A DNA stretch of 64,000 nucleotides from Prorocentrum cordatum. Its lineage: Eukaryota > Sar > Dinophyceae > Prorocentrales > Prorocentraceae. Within the stretch, counting starts at the first letter, position 1, and each line of letters begins with the position of its first letter. This document shows positions 1 to 9,943 of this stretch, piece after piece. The notes under the pieces are model-generated. The model was not told the origin of the DNA. It saw only the letters and a program-made list of their open reading frames with translations, and ran no database searches. The translations under genes were made by a program, and so were the position numbers. Location of the stretch: contig CAUYUJ010015835.1 of assembly GCA_963575745.1 (NCBI GenBank), forward strand, positions 181,001-245,000, in the 5' to 3' direction.

Positions 1-215
1 AGCATTACTTCATCACTCATCGCGCCGTGACCAGCACCATCGCTCGCTTACCACTGTGCCATGACCATCGCCTCCATCACCCTCGTCACCATCATCACCG
101 TCATCGACAGCATCGGATTCAGCATCGCCGCCACCACACCACACACACACACACACACTCACCCACTCATTCGCTCACACACGCGCACTCATCTCGGGGA
201 GGTCTCGAGCGAGAG
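1..215. repeat. Low-complexity start with short (CA)n
   Basis: CAT/CAC-rich low-complexity DNA with a short (CA)n run near 137-160. The His-rich reading frame through it is a by-product of the repeat. No gene is seen. Confidence 0.6.
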
Positions 216-500
216 CTTCGTCTGTGAGTAAATCGCGAGGATGTATCAAGCGGAAGCTCCTCCTTATGACGTCCCCGCCTCATGCTTTTAATCAGTGCGG
301 GTCAGCCGATTTGGGCTCCTCGGGCCTGAATGCGGGAGCCCCGTCTGTGAGTGCATCGTGACGAAGTCTCCGGGAGCTCCTCCCTATGGGGTCCCCGCCT
401 TATATTTTTTCCACGCGCAGGTCATCCGACCCTTGCAACCGTTGTCATTTCTGGGTTCCTCGGGCTTGAATCGAGAACCCCCTTCTCCTCTCCCCGAACT
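216..500 (+). repeat. Two diverged copies of the 160-bp repeat
   Basis: CGTCTGTGAGT recurs at about 219 and 342. Each is followed by a GGGAGCTCCTCC(C/T)TATG block, then GGTCA..CGA, then TGGGCTCCTCGGGC. These landmarks match, in the same order, the reverse complement of the 160-bp tandem unit at 27431-28560. The copies here are much more diverged and the unit is shorter (about 123 bp between the first two). Confidence 0.7.
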
Positions 501-588
501 CCGACCTCCTGTTGGTAATATGACCAACGGCTTGCTCTGGCTTCATCGGCGAGCGGCGTCTGAACGGCTTGCTCCGCGCACTTGAAGA

Positions 589-985
589 GACGGAAGAAAA
601 GGAGGATGATAAGGAGGAGGAGGACAACGAGGACAAGGACGAGGACGACGAGGACGAGGACGAGGCGAGAGGAGGAGCAGAGAGGAGGAGGAGGAGGAAG
701 AAGAGGAGGAGGGCTAGGAGGTGGAAGCGGTGGAGAAGGAAGGAAGGAGGAGGAGGAGGACGAGGGGGACGACGACGAGGAGGGGGATGAGGAGGGGGGC
801 GAGAAGGAGGAGGAGGAGGAGGAGGAGGAGGAGGAGGAGGAGGAAGGGGACGAGGAGAAGGAGGAGGACGAGGATGAATAGAAGGGCTTGGAGGATGACA
901 AGGATCAGGAGGACGAGGGGGAGGGCGACGAGGACGCAGGAGGAGGAGGAGGAGGAGGAGGAAGAGGCAGGAGAGGGAAGGGAGG
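589..985 (+). repeat. Purine (GAG/GGA) tract
   Basis: About 400 bp of almost pure purine on the + strand, mainly GAG and GAC triplets. A shorter near-copy lies at 3124-3360. The Glu- or Arg-rich frames across it are not genes. Confidence 0.9.
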
Positions 986-1190
986 AGGATTTGTTTGGAT
1001 TGCGAGCGTGATTAACCACTGGGGCTGATACGAGAGTGCGGCACTCAACTAGATGCAGACGCTGGCTGTGGCAACTGGGAACGATACAACAGTGCATACA
1101 TGCAGCACGGGCGCCAAGATTTGGTGAATCTCCCCGCCCTCGTCCTGTCCCCACATACCCCCAGATTGGACGGAATTGCACGGGGTTGAC
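986..1190 (+). repeat. Segmental duplication block B, copy 1 (partial)
   Basis: Starts at GGATTTGTTTGGATTGCGAG and runs to the GGACGGAATTGCACGGGGTT region. The same text recurs at 1790-2345 and 3361-3910, which extend further 3'. Confidence 0.9.
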
Positions 1191-1785
1191 CAGTACGGCG
1201 GTGACCAGCGCCACCACGACCACCGCCGCGGCGACCGCCGCCAGCGCCACGACCAGGACAAGGGCCAGACTACTGCCCTGAGGCCGCCACCAGCACGACC
1301 ACCGCTGCCACGACCACGACCACCTCGACTCGACTTGCCCCCCTCCTCCCTCGGCCCCTGCCCCCGCCCCCGCGACGTCGACGTCCACCACGACTTCTGC
1401 GGCCACCTCATCCGCCCCCCGTTCCCCTTTCGCCTCTGCCTCCTCTCCTTCTCCTTGTGCCTGGCCGCCCCTGCAACAGTGCTCCTCCCCTCCTCCTCCT
1501 CCTCCTCCTCCTCCTCCTCCTCCTCCTCCTCCTCCTCCTCCTCCTCCTCCTCCTCCTCCTCCTCCTCCTCCTCCTCCTCCTCCTCCTCCTCCTCCTCCTC
1601 ATCCTCCTCCTCCTCCTCCTCCTCCTCCTCCTCCTCCTCCTCCTCCTCCTCCTCCTCCTCCTCCCCTGGAATTCAAGCGGCCTGCGGGCGCCGACGCCAG
1701 AGTTCGCGGCCCCAAGGGCGGACCGATCCTTCTGGCTGCTCCTGGGGCCCCTTGGGGCGCCGGTCCTCCCTGGAGGGGGGGAGCC
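1190..1785 (+). repeat. Segmental duplication block C, copy 1, with (CTC)n
   Basis: Begins CCAGTACGGCGGTGACCAGC, continues through ACC-rich DNA, then about 175 bp of (CTC)n at 1487-1663, and ends in GGCCCCTTGGGGCGCCGGTC. The copy at 2490-3115 has the same landmarks but a different microsatellite interior. Confidence 0.9.
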
Positions 1786-1789
1786 CCAG

Positions 1790-2345
1790 GAGGATTTGTT
1801 TGGATTGCGAGCGTGATTAACCACTGGGGCTGATACGAGAGTGCGGCACTCAACTAGATGCAGACGCTGGCTGTGGCAACTGGGAACGATACAAAAGTGC
1901 GTACATGCAGCACGGGCGCCAAGATTTGGTGAATCTCCCCGCCCTCGTCCTGTCCCCACATACCCCCAGATTGGACGGAATTGCACGGGGTTGGCACGAC
2001 TAGTGGCCAGCTCGACGTAGCTCTCACTCTGCACCGGAAGGGAACGCTAAGGGGCAAAACCGAGGGGAAGTATGATAGGATCCGAGAGGAGAGAGTAAGA
2101 CTGGGACGCAGATCCGAAACTTCCAGCTCGGTAGGAGGGCAGACCGAGGGGGAGAGTCGCGAGTAGGCTGCCTGACCACTCCAACCCGACAAAGCTCCTA
2201 TAAGGCGTTGCCGCACAAGGAACGTACAACAACAGTTCGTCTTCCTGAGAGGGGAAGGAAGAAGGAGGGCACGGGAGGGCAGAAACATGAGTAGGGAAAA
2301 GGCAGGAGGAGGCTGATCAAAGTGGGCAGCAGGTGAGATGGCCTG
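1790..2345 (+). repeat. Segmental duplication block B, copy 2
   Basis: Near-identical to 3361-3910, including the run from GGATTTGTTTGGATTGCGAG to the GGCAGCAGGTGAGATGGCC end. The few differences are mainly single bases. No coding potential is recognised. Confidence 0.92.
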
Positions 2346-2489
2346 CGAAGGAGCCAGCTTCGTCCGCAGCTACGGAGCCGGTTTAGACGACGCCGACCGC
2401 TCCGAGCTGCTGAGCGGCCTCTGGCGGCAGATCAGCAGGACCCTCCAAAGGGGGAATGCTGAGATGCTGCTGAGCGCCCTCGGGCGCTA

Positions 2490-3115
2490 AACCAGTACGG
2501 CGGCGACCAGCGCCACCACGACCACCGCCGCGGCGACCGCCGCCAGCGCCACGACCAGGACAAGGGCCAGACTACTGCCCTGAGGCCGCCACCAGCACGA
2601 CCACCGCTGCCACGACCACCTCGACTACGACAAGGGCCTCACGACGACGACCGCCCCTGCCCCTCCCTCGGCCCCTGCCCCCGCCCCCGCGACGTCGACG
2701 TCCACCACGACTTCTGCGGCCACCTCATCCGCCCCCCGTTCCCCTTCGCCTCTGTTCTCCCTTTCGCCTCTGCCTCCTCTCCTTCTCCTTGTGCCTGGCC
2801 GCCCCTGCAACAGTGCCCCCCTCCTCCTCCTCCTCCTCCTCCTCCTCCTCCTCCTCCTCCTCCTCCTCCTCCTCCCTCATCCTCCTCATCCTCATCCTCA
2901 TCCTCATCCTCATCCTCATCCTCATCCATCCTCCTCCTCCTCCTCCTCCTCCTCCTCCTCCTCCTCCTCCTCCTCCTCCTCCACCCCCCCTGGAATTCAA
3001 GCGGCCTGCGGGCGCCGACGCCAGAGTTCGCGGCCCCAAGGGCGGACCGATCCTTCCGGCTGCTCCTGGGGCCCCTTGGGGTGCCGGTCCTCCCTGGAGG
3101 GGGGGGGCCCCAGGG
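2490..3115 (+). repeat. Segmental duplication block C, copy 2
   Basis: Second copy of 1190-1785. The tract at 2818-2990 is (CTC)n interrupted by (CATCCT)n, so the microsatellite has evolved separately from its flanks. Confidence 0.9.
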
Positions 3116-3123
3116 GCCGAGGC

Positions 3124-3360
3124 GCGGGAGGAGGAGGAGGAGGAGGAGGAGGAGGAGGGGGACAACGAGGAGGAGGGGGATGAGGAGGGGGGCGAGAAGG
3201 AGGAGGAGGAGGAGGAGGAGGAGGAAGGGGACGAGGAGAAGGAGGAGGACGAGGATGAATAGAAGGGCTTGGAGGATGACAAGGACCAGGAGGACGAGGG
3301 GGAGGGCGACGAGGACGCGGGAGGAGGAGGAGGAGGAGGAAGAGGCAGGAGAGGGAAGGG
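3124..3360 (+). repeat. Purine tract, copy 2
   Basis: Shorter copy of the purine tract at 589-985, including the shared GAATAGAAGGGCTTGGAGGA stretch. This places purine tract, block B and block C in one duplicated mosaic. Confidence 0.88.
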
Positions 3361-3910
3361 AGGAGGATTTGTTTGGATTGCGAGCGTGATTAACCACTGG
3401 GGCTGATACGAGAGTGCGGCACTCAACTAGATGCAGACGCTGGCTGTGGCAACTGGGAACGATACAAAAGTGCGTACATGCAGCACGGGCGCCAAGATTT
3501 GGTGAATCTCCCCGCCCTCGTCCTGTCCCCACATACCCCCAGATTGGACGGAATTGCACGGGGTTGGCACGACTAGTGGCCAGCTCGACGTAGCTCTCAT
3601 TCTGCACCGGAAGGGAACGCTAAGGGGCAAAACCGAGGGGAAGTATGATAGGATCCGAGAGGAGAGAGTAATGCTGGGACGCAGATCCAAAACTTCCAGC
3701 TCGGTAGGAGGGCAGACCGAGGGGGAGAGTCGCGAGTAGGCTGTCTGACCACTCCAACCCGACAAAGCTCCTATAAGGCGTTGCCGCACAAGGAACGCAC
3801 AACAACAATTCGTTATCCTGAGAGGGGAAGGAAGAAGGAGGGCACGGGAGGGCAGAAACAGGAGTAGGGAAAAGGCAAGAGGAGGCTGATCAAAGTGGGC
3901 AGCAGGTGAG
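3361..3910 (+). repeat. Segmental duplication block B, copy 3
   Basis: Third copy of block B, and the closest match to 1790-2345. A fourth, partial and more diverged copy is at 4058-4215. Confidence 0.92.
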
Positions 3911-4057
3911 ATGGCCTGCGAAGGGCCGAAAAGGCAGCTGAGTGGGCGGGTGCGAGGCAGAGGCCAGCGGGAGTGCACGATTTTCGCACGCTCGACTTGC
4001 GGCCCATGCCTGCACCAACGCCGCAGAGCGAACCTCGCCCCAGCCAACAGACCGAAA

Positions 4058-4215
4058 CTCCACTCTCCCCGCCCCCGCCCTGTCCCCAGTACCCCCAGAT
4101 TGGACGGAACTGCACGGGGCTGGCAGGACGAATGGCCAGCTCGACGTAGCTCTCATTCTGCACAGGAAGGGAAGGCTAAGGGGCAAGACCGAAGGGAGGT
4201 ATGATGACGAGAGAG
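4058..4215 (+). repeat. Segmental duplication block B, partial copy 4
   Basis: Shares the CCCCAGATTGGACGGAA..TGCACGGGG stretch and the following AGCTCGACGTAGCTCTCATT with copies 2 and 3, then diverges near 4215. Confidence 0.85.
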
Positions 4216-4732
4216 AGAGGGAGAAGGTTGTTACTCAGACCGATCACTTCCTACTCTCGTGGGCGCAAGAAATAGGCCGCGTGGAGCACCACAACGGGAA
4301 TTACCACACGGAAAACTGTGCCAAGGTAAATGCAGCCGCGTCGGACGACGTATTTGAGCGAGAGGAGGAGAAATCTTCGCACCCTCGCGGCGCGGACCGA
4401 GGCGGCAGACAGCACGCGGTTATCAAGGCGCCAAGACGGAGGCTTGAGGGGGGGCTGTCTCGCAGCAAACACCTGCGCAGGCGAGGCGAGGAGGATGATC
4501 GCGAGGGCAGAGCACGAAGGAGTGAAGCTGGAACGCAGGCTTACATCCTCCCTCCGGCACTCCTGATCCCCCCTTCAAATCCTCCCCCACTTCACAAACA
4601 TAAACAGCAAGTGTGCAATTACATGTCACGAAGCTCGGCGATAAGATATGGCCGCGATAACCACGCGGAAGCAGTGCAAGCTGAGGCATCTTCGCACACT
4701 CACAGCGCACATAGAGATACACAGCAGCACGA
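4216..4732. other. No gene recognised
   Basis: Mixed-composition sequence with no long repeat, no clear reading frame and no recognisable domain. Confidence 0.5.
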
Positions 4733-6487
4733 TTATTTCAGTAGGCGCCTCAGAGAGCCTGGCAGACCGCGCGGGAAGAACATGTCAGCGATCGCCATCA
4801 TGGCAAGGCGGCCAAGGGGTGTCCCGGCGACCAGCTGCAGCTTAGAGTCGGCGTGGCTCGGCATCAGCACAATGAAACCTGAGTCGCCGGCCGCCACGGG
4901 GACGTCCACGGACTGCTTTTGGGGCAGCTCGCAGAACGCGCCGTGAACCATAATTCGCATCCAGCATGCCTCCGGGGTCCAGATCGCGCGGGACATTAGC
5001 CCGGCAGCGCAGCGGTTGTCGCGGGATCGACGTAGTCCTTCATGGACGCGAACATGGAACCACGGCCGTGCGAGGGCAGCGTCGGCCTCCGGCTCGCGAG
5101 GTGTTCCGTGCTGCCGTCCGCCACGAGGCCGGCTGAGTCCCAGTTCCTCGCCCTCCTCGCGCACCTCGGCCGGTGACGACCTCGCAGTAGGTAGCGGGTT
5201 AGGGCCCGTAGGCAGCCGCGCCGCCTCCCCCTGGCCCCGAGAGGGGACGCTGGGGCGGAGGGGCCTGTCCATCTCCGCTCTCGCAGCTGGAAGCGGGGTG
5301 GGGCCCGTAGGCTGCCTCGCCGCCTCCCCCGGGCCCCGACAGGGGACGCTGGGGGGGAGGGGATTGCCCACCTCCGCCGCGCGGCCATCACGCCCAGCGG
5401 CATCAGCATCGGCAGCGGCATCACGGTCTAGAGCCACGCGCTGCCAATGACAGCGCAAGGCAGCCCCACGGTCTGGCATGGGGAGCAACATCGCCGCCGC
5501 CGTCAGCTTGCCCCCTGTCACGAGCAGCACGCCGGCATCGGAGACCACGGCGTAGCGGTCCACGGCAGCCGGAAGGTCCTCCAGCGCGGGGCAAGTCCCC
5601 ATCTGCACCTTTTGCATCGCCATCGGCCGAAGGAGAGCAGACGTAGGCGGAGCAGCCTCAGTAGGATCTTGGGGCCGCCGCTGCTCAGCAGTAATGCCGA
5701 GCTCCACTGCGGCCGCGGTGCTCAGGGAGGAGTCGGAGTCGGCGCTGGCGTGGTCGTCGGCACTACCGTGGTGCTCGCTCTGCAACTCCACGCCGGTGAT
5801 CAGGTCAGCCAGCAGCGCCTCGGGAGGACCAGCACTGGCTGGATGCGCAGCAAGGCGGGCACGAGGCAGAGCATGATCTGCATCATCACTAGCAGGAACA
5901 CGTACGGCAGGGACGGCACAAGGGAGAGCACGAGTGCGAGCAGCAGCAGCGGCTGCAGCTTGGCGCTGCTCTGCGGTCAGGCGTGCCGTGTCAGCCTCGC
6001 GCTCAGCCACTGCTAAGCGCCCGGCCCCAGCCTGTCGCGAAGCACGGGCGCGGCGCCTCGGCCAAGCAGCGCGGTATGGTGTCTCACCGGGCACGTTGTC
6101 ACCACGGGGCCAGCAGTGGCAGCGGCTCGCGACCGCGCCGCCAGAGAAAAAACTAAGGGGCTGGATCGCGAGCGCAAGCCAACCAGCCTCGGCGACCACC
6201 ACGGCGCAGCTGGTGCCATTGTCTCGGCGCCCAAGCCAGCCAGACCTGGCGCAGGGCTGGCAGGCGGCAGCGGCGGCACCCGTACACCCACAGCCTCCGG
6301 CGCCTCCACGTGCGCCACGAGCTCCGGCAGCAGGATGTCCACGGGCGACACGACGAGGCCTAGGGGGGTGCCACACCCCATCAGGTTGCGCACGTCCATC
6401 GCCTGCACTTGCGCATGCCGGATGGCGACCCTGCGCGTCCGGAGGCGACGTCTGCCCGCAGCGGAGGCCACACCAGCTGGGCGGCAC
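4733..6487 (-). pseudogene. Unrecognised minus-strand reading frame, probably broken
   Basis: One minus-strand frame is open for 584 codons. It holds an Ala/Arg-rich middle with helical stretches, then a tandem pair of 33-residue repeats (nt about 5190-5390, period 99) with the core PLPPSVPCRGPGEAARQPTG. The most protein-like C-terminal stretch includes WTPEACWMRIMVHGAF and SGFIVLMPSHADSKLQL (nt about 4810-4990). Better-looking sequence appears in other minus frames on both sides: LMGCGTPLGLVVSPVDILLP near 6330-6400, and SMFASMKDYVDPATTA near 5000-5060. The true product is therefore either split by introns or frameshifted. I recognise no family. The GC-rich composition alone could produce a long open frame, so this is a weak call. 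Confidence 0.3.
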
Positions 6488-6916
6488 AACATGGGGCAGG
6501 ACATCAGCATGTAACCAGCGAGCGGCGGCGCGGCAGGGCCCGCACGCCCGATGCGCGGGCGCGGGCCGGCGCGCGTGGCTGCCCGCCCCGAGAGAGGTTC
6601 GCCGTACCTGGTACGGCGCCCGAAACCTTTCCTGCTAACAAAGGAGATTACCATGTGGGGCTTACCGTCGGAATGATTCGCGTTTTTCATATTGCCCTGA
6701 TTTTCACGCTGGTTGCCGAGCGCGTCCAAAATCCATGATCCTCGAATCTCGATTTTCCAATTGGTTTTCGGGACATGCGTAGCTTGGGCCTCCGGCCAGA
6801 GTTCGGGATGGTTCGGGCGCCCCCGAAACCTTTCGATGAGGCGCAGCTGCTGGAAAGCTTCCGCCTCGTCTGCGACACCGCAGGCAGCGCGCGTTGTGCC
6901 CTCGCGTTGTGCCGCA

Positions 6917-6969
<53 letters not shown>
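6917..6969 (+). repeat. (GAC)n microsatellite
   Basis: About 17 GAC units in a row. A shorter GAC-rich stretch lies near 7165-7195. Confidence 0.95.
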
Positions 6970-6970
<1 letters not shown>

Positions 6971-7245
6971 GGGCATTCCGTGACATGCCCCAGGGGGTGT
7001 CCCGTGACATGCCCCAAGGACCTATCCCATGACTTGCTCGACGGGGTGCTCCGTGATATGCACCCGAGGGCGTGACATTCTTGCGTGACAAAGGGGGGGG
7101 ATCGGAAGAGGAGGACGAGGAGGAGGAGGAGGAAAAGGAGTAGGAGGAGGACAGAGGATGAGGACAACGAGGACGGCGACGACGACGACGACGAGGGGTA
7201 TTCCGTGACACGCCCGAAGGGTATTCCGTGACAGGCCCCGTGGTT
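6970..7245 (+). repeat. Degenerate TTCCGTGACATGCCCC minisatellite
   Basis: The core TTCCGTGACATGCCCC recurs with variants at about 6973, 6999, 7023, 7050, 7200, 7219 and again near 7300. Spacing is roughly 20-26 bp, interrupted by a purine tract at 7095-7160. Confidence 0.75.
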
Positions 7246-7439
7246 TTCGCATGTGTTTTCTTCCAGGGAAAAACGATGGGGGAGGAAGGAGAACGGAGAT
7301 TCCGTGACTTGTCTACCCTGGTTTTCTTTGCTCTTGGGTTTCTCGCAAGACGTTATTGTTTCAGTTTGTTGTTGGCTTCCGTGTCTCAATTTTATGGTTT
7401 GTCATGTTGCTGTTCAAGTTGTTCTCACATGTCGCTTTG

Positions 7440-7565
7440 ATTTTCGCTCTTTTCGCGCTTTTCGCACTTGTCGCATTTTTCTATTTTTCGCGCTTTTCGC
7501 ACTTTTCGCACTTCTCGCGTTTTTCTATTTTTCGCACTTTTCGCACTTTTCTACTTTTCGCGGCG
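7440..7565 (+). repeat. TTTTCGCAC minisatellite in a T-rich island
   Basis: Short units of the form TTTTCGCAC or TTTTCGCGC are repeated more than ten times. The surrounding 7228-7580 is clearly T-rich compared with the rest of the window. Confidence 0.8.
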
Positions 7566-7759
7566 TTCCCCGCTTATTAAGACCCGGATGTAAGCAGCAC
7601 AGCGGGAACGCCACAGGACCCCGCGGAATCCAACTTCGAACGACCGGGGCCGCGAGCGATTTAAGGTCGAACGATCGACGCGGGGTCAAGAGCTTTTGCG
7701 CGCGCCGACGCCGCACGAACCCGCCGTGCACATCCACACGCCCACGCATGCCGTAGTCC

Positions 7760-7885
<126 letters not shown>

Positions 7886-8090
7886 TCGTGCCTCCCGCCG
7901 CGGCCTCCCCCCTGTGCTCCGCGCGGTCGCCCCCCCCCTTCCCGCGGGGGGGGGGAGGGGGCGCCCCGTCACCGCGCCCCGCCGTTGGGCTCTCGGAGGG
8001 CTGCGGGGGGCAACGTGCCCGCGAGAGCCGCAGAGGGAGGCCCGTGAGGATATCTCGGGAGGCCTCCTGGAGGCGGCTTGGGGTTCGCAG

Positions 8091-8136
8091 GTGATTTTCC
8101 GCAAGTGTTTCCACGCACTCGCGCTGATCATAGCCA
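8091..8136 (+). CDS. DOLK: Dolichol kinase, exon with the RKxFH motif
   Basis: Follows TTCGCAG. The frame starting at 8091 reads VIFRKCFHALALIIA. Dolichol kinases carry an RK.FH motif just before a membrane helix, and the residues after FH here are hydrophobic. The assigned end is the GT after GCCA at 8137, chosen as the nearest canonical donor and not certain. The family has about 22 more residues before the stretch coded by the next recognised exon (9496-9588), so a short exon in 8140-9490 is missing from this model. Exons for the N-terminal membrane region must lie upstream and were not found. The short match makes this the weakest of the six exons, but its position and strand fit the others. 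Confidence 0.6.
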
Positions 8137-8179
8137 GTGACCCTCGGCGCATCCCGCCACCGCGCCCGGGTTGTAGGTC

Positions 8180-8520
8180 AGCGGCCTCCCGGATGCTTGC
8201 GAGGATCTTTGGGAGGCCTTTCGGATGCCCCTTGGAGGCGGCTTTGGGGGTGACTAGGGGGCCTCTTGGGGCCTGAGTTGGGCCTCCTGGGGCCTCCTGG
8301 GGCCTCTTGGGCGCACCTCGGGGGCGTGTGGGGGGATCCTGGGGCCATCTTGGGGCTGAGGGCTCAAGAATGTCAGTTCCTGTTCCCCCTCTCGGGGCCG
8401 TCTTGGGGGCCTCTTGGGCCCCTTTTGGGGGCTATTGGGCCGTTTGGGGGCGATTTGGGGCCTGATGTGGGCCTCTTGGCCTCTCATAGGGGGCGTGTGG
8501 GGGGATCTTGCGGCCACCTT
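8180..8520 (+). repeat. GGGGCCTCTTGGG minisatellite
   Basis: Dense repeats of GGGGCCTC(C/T)TGGG and similar. The block GGGGGCGTGTGGGGGGATC occurs twice, near 8321 and 8489. Lies in a dolichol kinase intron. Confidence 0.8.
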
Positions 8521-8598
8521 AGGAACGATTTGCTTGTAGGATACGGGATGGACGAGGAGGAGTTGGAGCCCGGGTGCGGCCCAGAGGGCGGGTGGATG

Positions 8599-8778
8599 AC
8601 AACATCCCTCCTCAAAATCAAACGCAAGTTTTCCCGCGACATGGCGGCGCCCCATGACCCCCAAATTGCAATGTTCGCGCCGAAATTGGCGGCTGCAAAC
8701 ATAAAATCTGACCCCGCTGGCCGCGTTTCGCGCGTCGATCAGCATAAAAAACTTGCGTTTGATTTCGAGGAGGGTTGT
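8599..8778. mobile_element. MITE-like element, family D (180 bp, 30-bp inverted termini)
   Basis: The left end, ACAACATCCCTCCTCAAAAT then CAAACGCAAGTTTT, pairs with the right end AAAAAACTTGCGTTTGATTT then CGAGGAGGGTTGT. This gives inverted termini of about 30 bp with two or three mismatches. There is no reading frame inside. It sits in the intron between dolichol kinase exons. Only one copy is seen in the window. Confidence 0.8.
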
Positions 8779-8788
8779 AGGGATGGGG

Positions 8789-8814
8789 GATGTCATGGCC
8801 AAGGCCATGACATC
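8789..8814. repeat. Perfect 12-bp hairpin
   Basis: GATGTCATGGCC and GGCCATGACATC are separated by two bases (AA). This is a perfect inverted repeat directly 3' of the family D element. The DNA either side is unremarkable. Confidence 0.9.
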
Positions 8815-8989
8815 TCCTCAGATGTCATGGCCCCTCCTCTTATTTCCACACGTTCCCTGGCCCCCCCCCTGGTCCGCGCACATGATTCGGGCCACGGTGT
8901 GCGAACCTCCCTCTTGGACGCCCCCCTCTTTGAATGCCCCCGATGTGGGGGGAGGACAAACGGGAGCACGAGGAGGAAGAGGGGAAAAG

Positions 8990-9235
8990 GGAGAGGCAGA
9001 GTAATGAGAGGGAGAGGAAGGGGAAGAGCTGCGGAAGAGGAATGGGACGGCGTGTGGGGGAGGAGGGCTGGGGGAGGGGAGGAGAAGGAAGAGGAAGGGA
9101 AGAGCTGTGGAGTTGGAGGAAGAGGAAGATGTGTAGAGGAGGAGGAGAAGGAGGAGGGCTGGGGGGGGACAGGGAGGAGCAAGGAGGGGGAAGAGGAGCA
9201 GCGGGACGGGCAAAGTGGAGGCTGGAGGAGGCGTC
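8990..9235 (+). repeat. Purine tract
   Basis: Nearly continuous A/G on the + strand, without a strict repeat unit. Lies in a dolichol kinase intron. Confidence 0.85.
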
Positions 9236-9374
9236 CGCAAGGGTTGAGCGATTAGATGTGGATGTCCTTGGCCGGGGCGACCGGTCAGTTGTCTTTGGCC
9301 TAGTGCAGGAGGGAGCATTTGCGAGGTGGCAGAAGAGAGCGAAAGCGAAACAGAGAGGCACACAGGCAAGAAGA

Positions 9375-9413
9375 GAGAGAGAGAGAGATATATATATAGA
9401 GAGAGAGAGAGCG
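9375..9413 (+). repeat. (GA)n/(TA)n microsatellite
   Basis: GA repeats on either side of a short TATATATA run. Confidence 0.9.
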
Positions 9414-9495
9414 ACACGGCACAGTAAGCAGAACGGAAAGAGGAGATGTTGGCACGTTAAATGAGGTGTGCGTGCTTGCGATTATTTCAAAGAAG

Positions 9496-9588
9496 CGTCT
9501 TGCGAGTCGTTACGGGTGTCTGACGTGCCTCTTATTGTCGCGGCGATGGACCCGTTCATGAAGCGGTACATGGACAAGCGGGACCAAG
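9496..9588 (+). CDS. DOLK: Dolichol kinase exon (DxRDxG region)
   Basis: The frame reads ESLRVSDVPLIV, then DPFMKRYMDKRDQ. Against human DOLK as I remember it, the 29 residues from this E to the final G align without gaps and keep E..R, F and D.RD.G. The last base, G at 9588, is the first base of a split codon completed by the GC that opens the exon at 11327. Together they give ..RDQG-AAVLTHIY.., the order expected in the family. The donor is CAAG|GC. The acceptor is less certain: I used AAG|CG at 9495/9496, but AG at 9464 is also possible in frame. Confidence 0.75.
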
Positions 9589-9887
9589 GCGCCTCGAATA
9601 CGCAGCAGGGTTGACGACATCGAGTTGGAGGAGGGGGAGGAGAGGGAGTGAAAAGCTGGTTCCATGTATGAGAACGTATGCCCACATCCCGCTCAACAGA
9701 TTGATGACACGTTGTTACTAACAACCTGTTTCTTTTGGCACGAACGGCTGTGGAAGCATGAGTCGGTTAGCCCCCTGCGTGTTCTCTTTGGAATCCATCA
9801 ATCACACGATGTGGGATAGCGCAGACTTTCATAGACATGACGCAATTACTTCAGATGGGCTTGCAAGCCATTCCGCCACAGCTCGTC

Positions 9888-9906
9888 TCTCTCTCTCTCT
9901 CTCTAT

Positions 9907-9942
<36 letters not shown>

Positions 9943-9943
9943 G
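9888..9943 (+). repeat. (TC)n microsatellite
   Basis: Interrupted TC dinucleotide run of about 55 bp. Confidence 0.93.
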
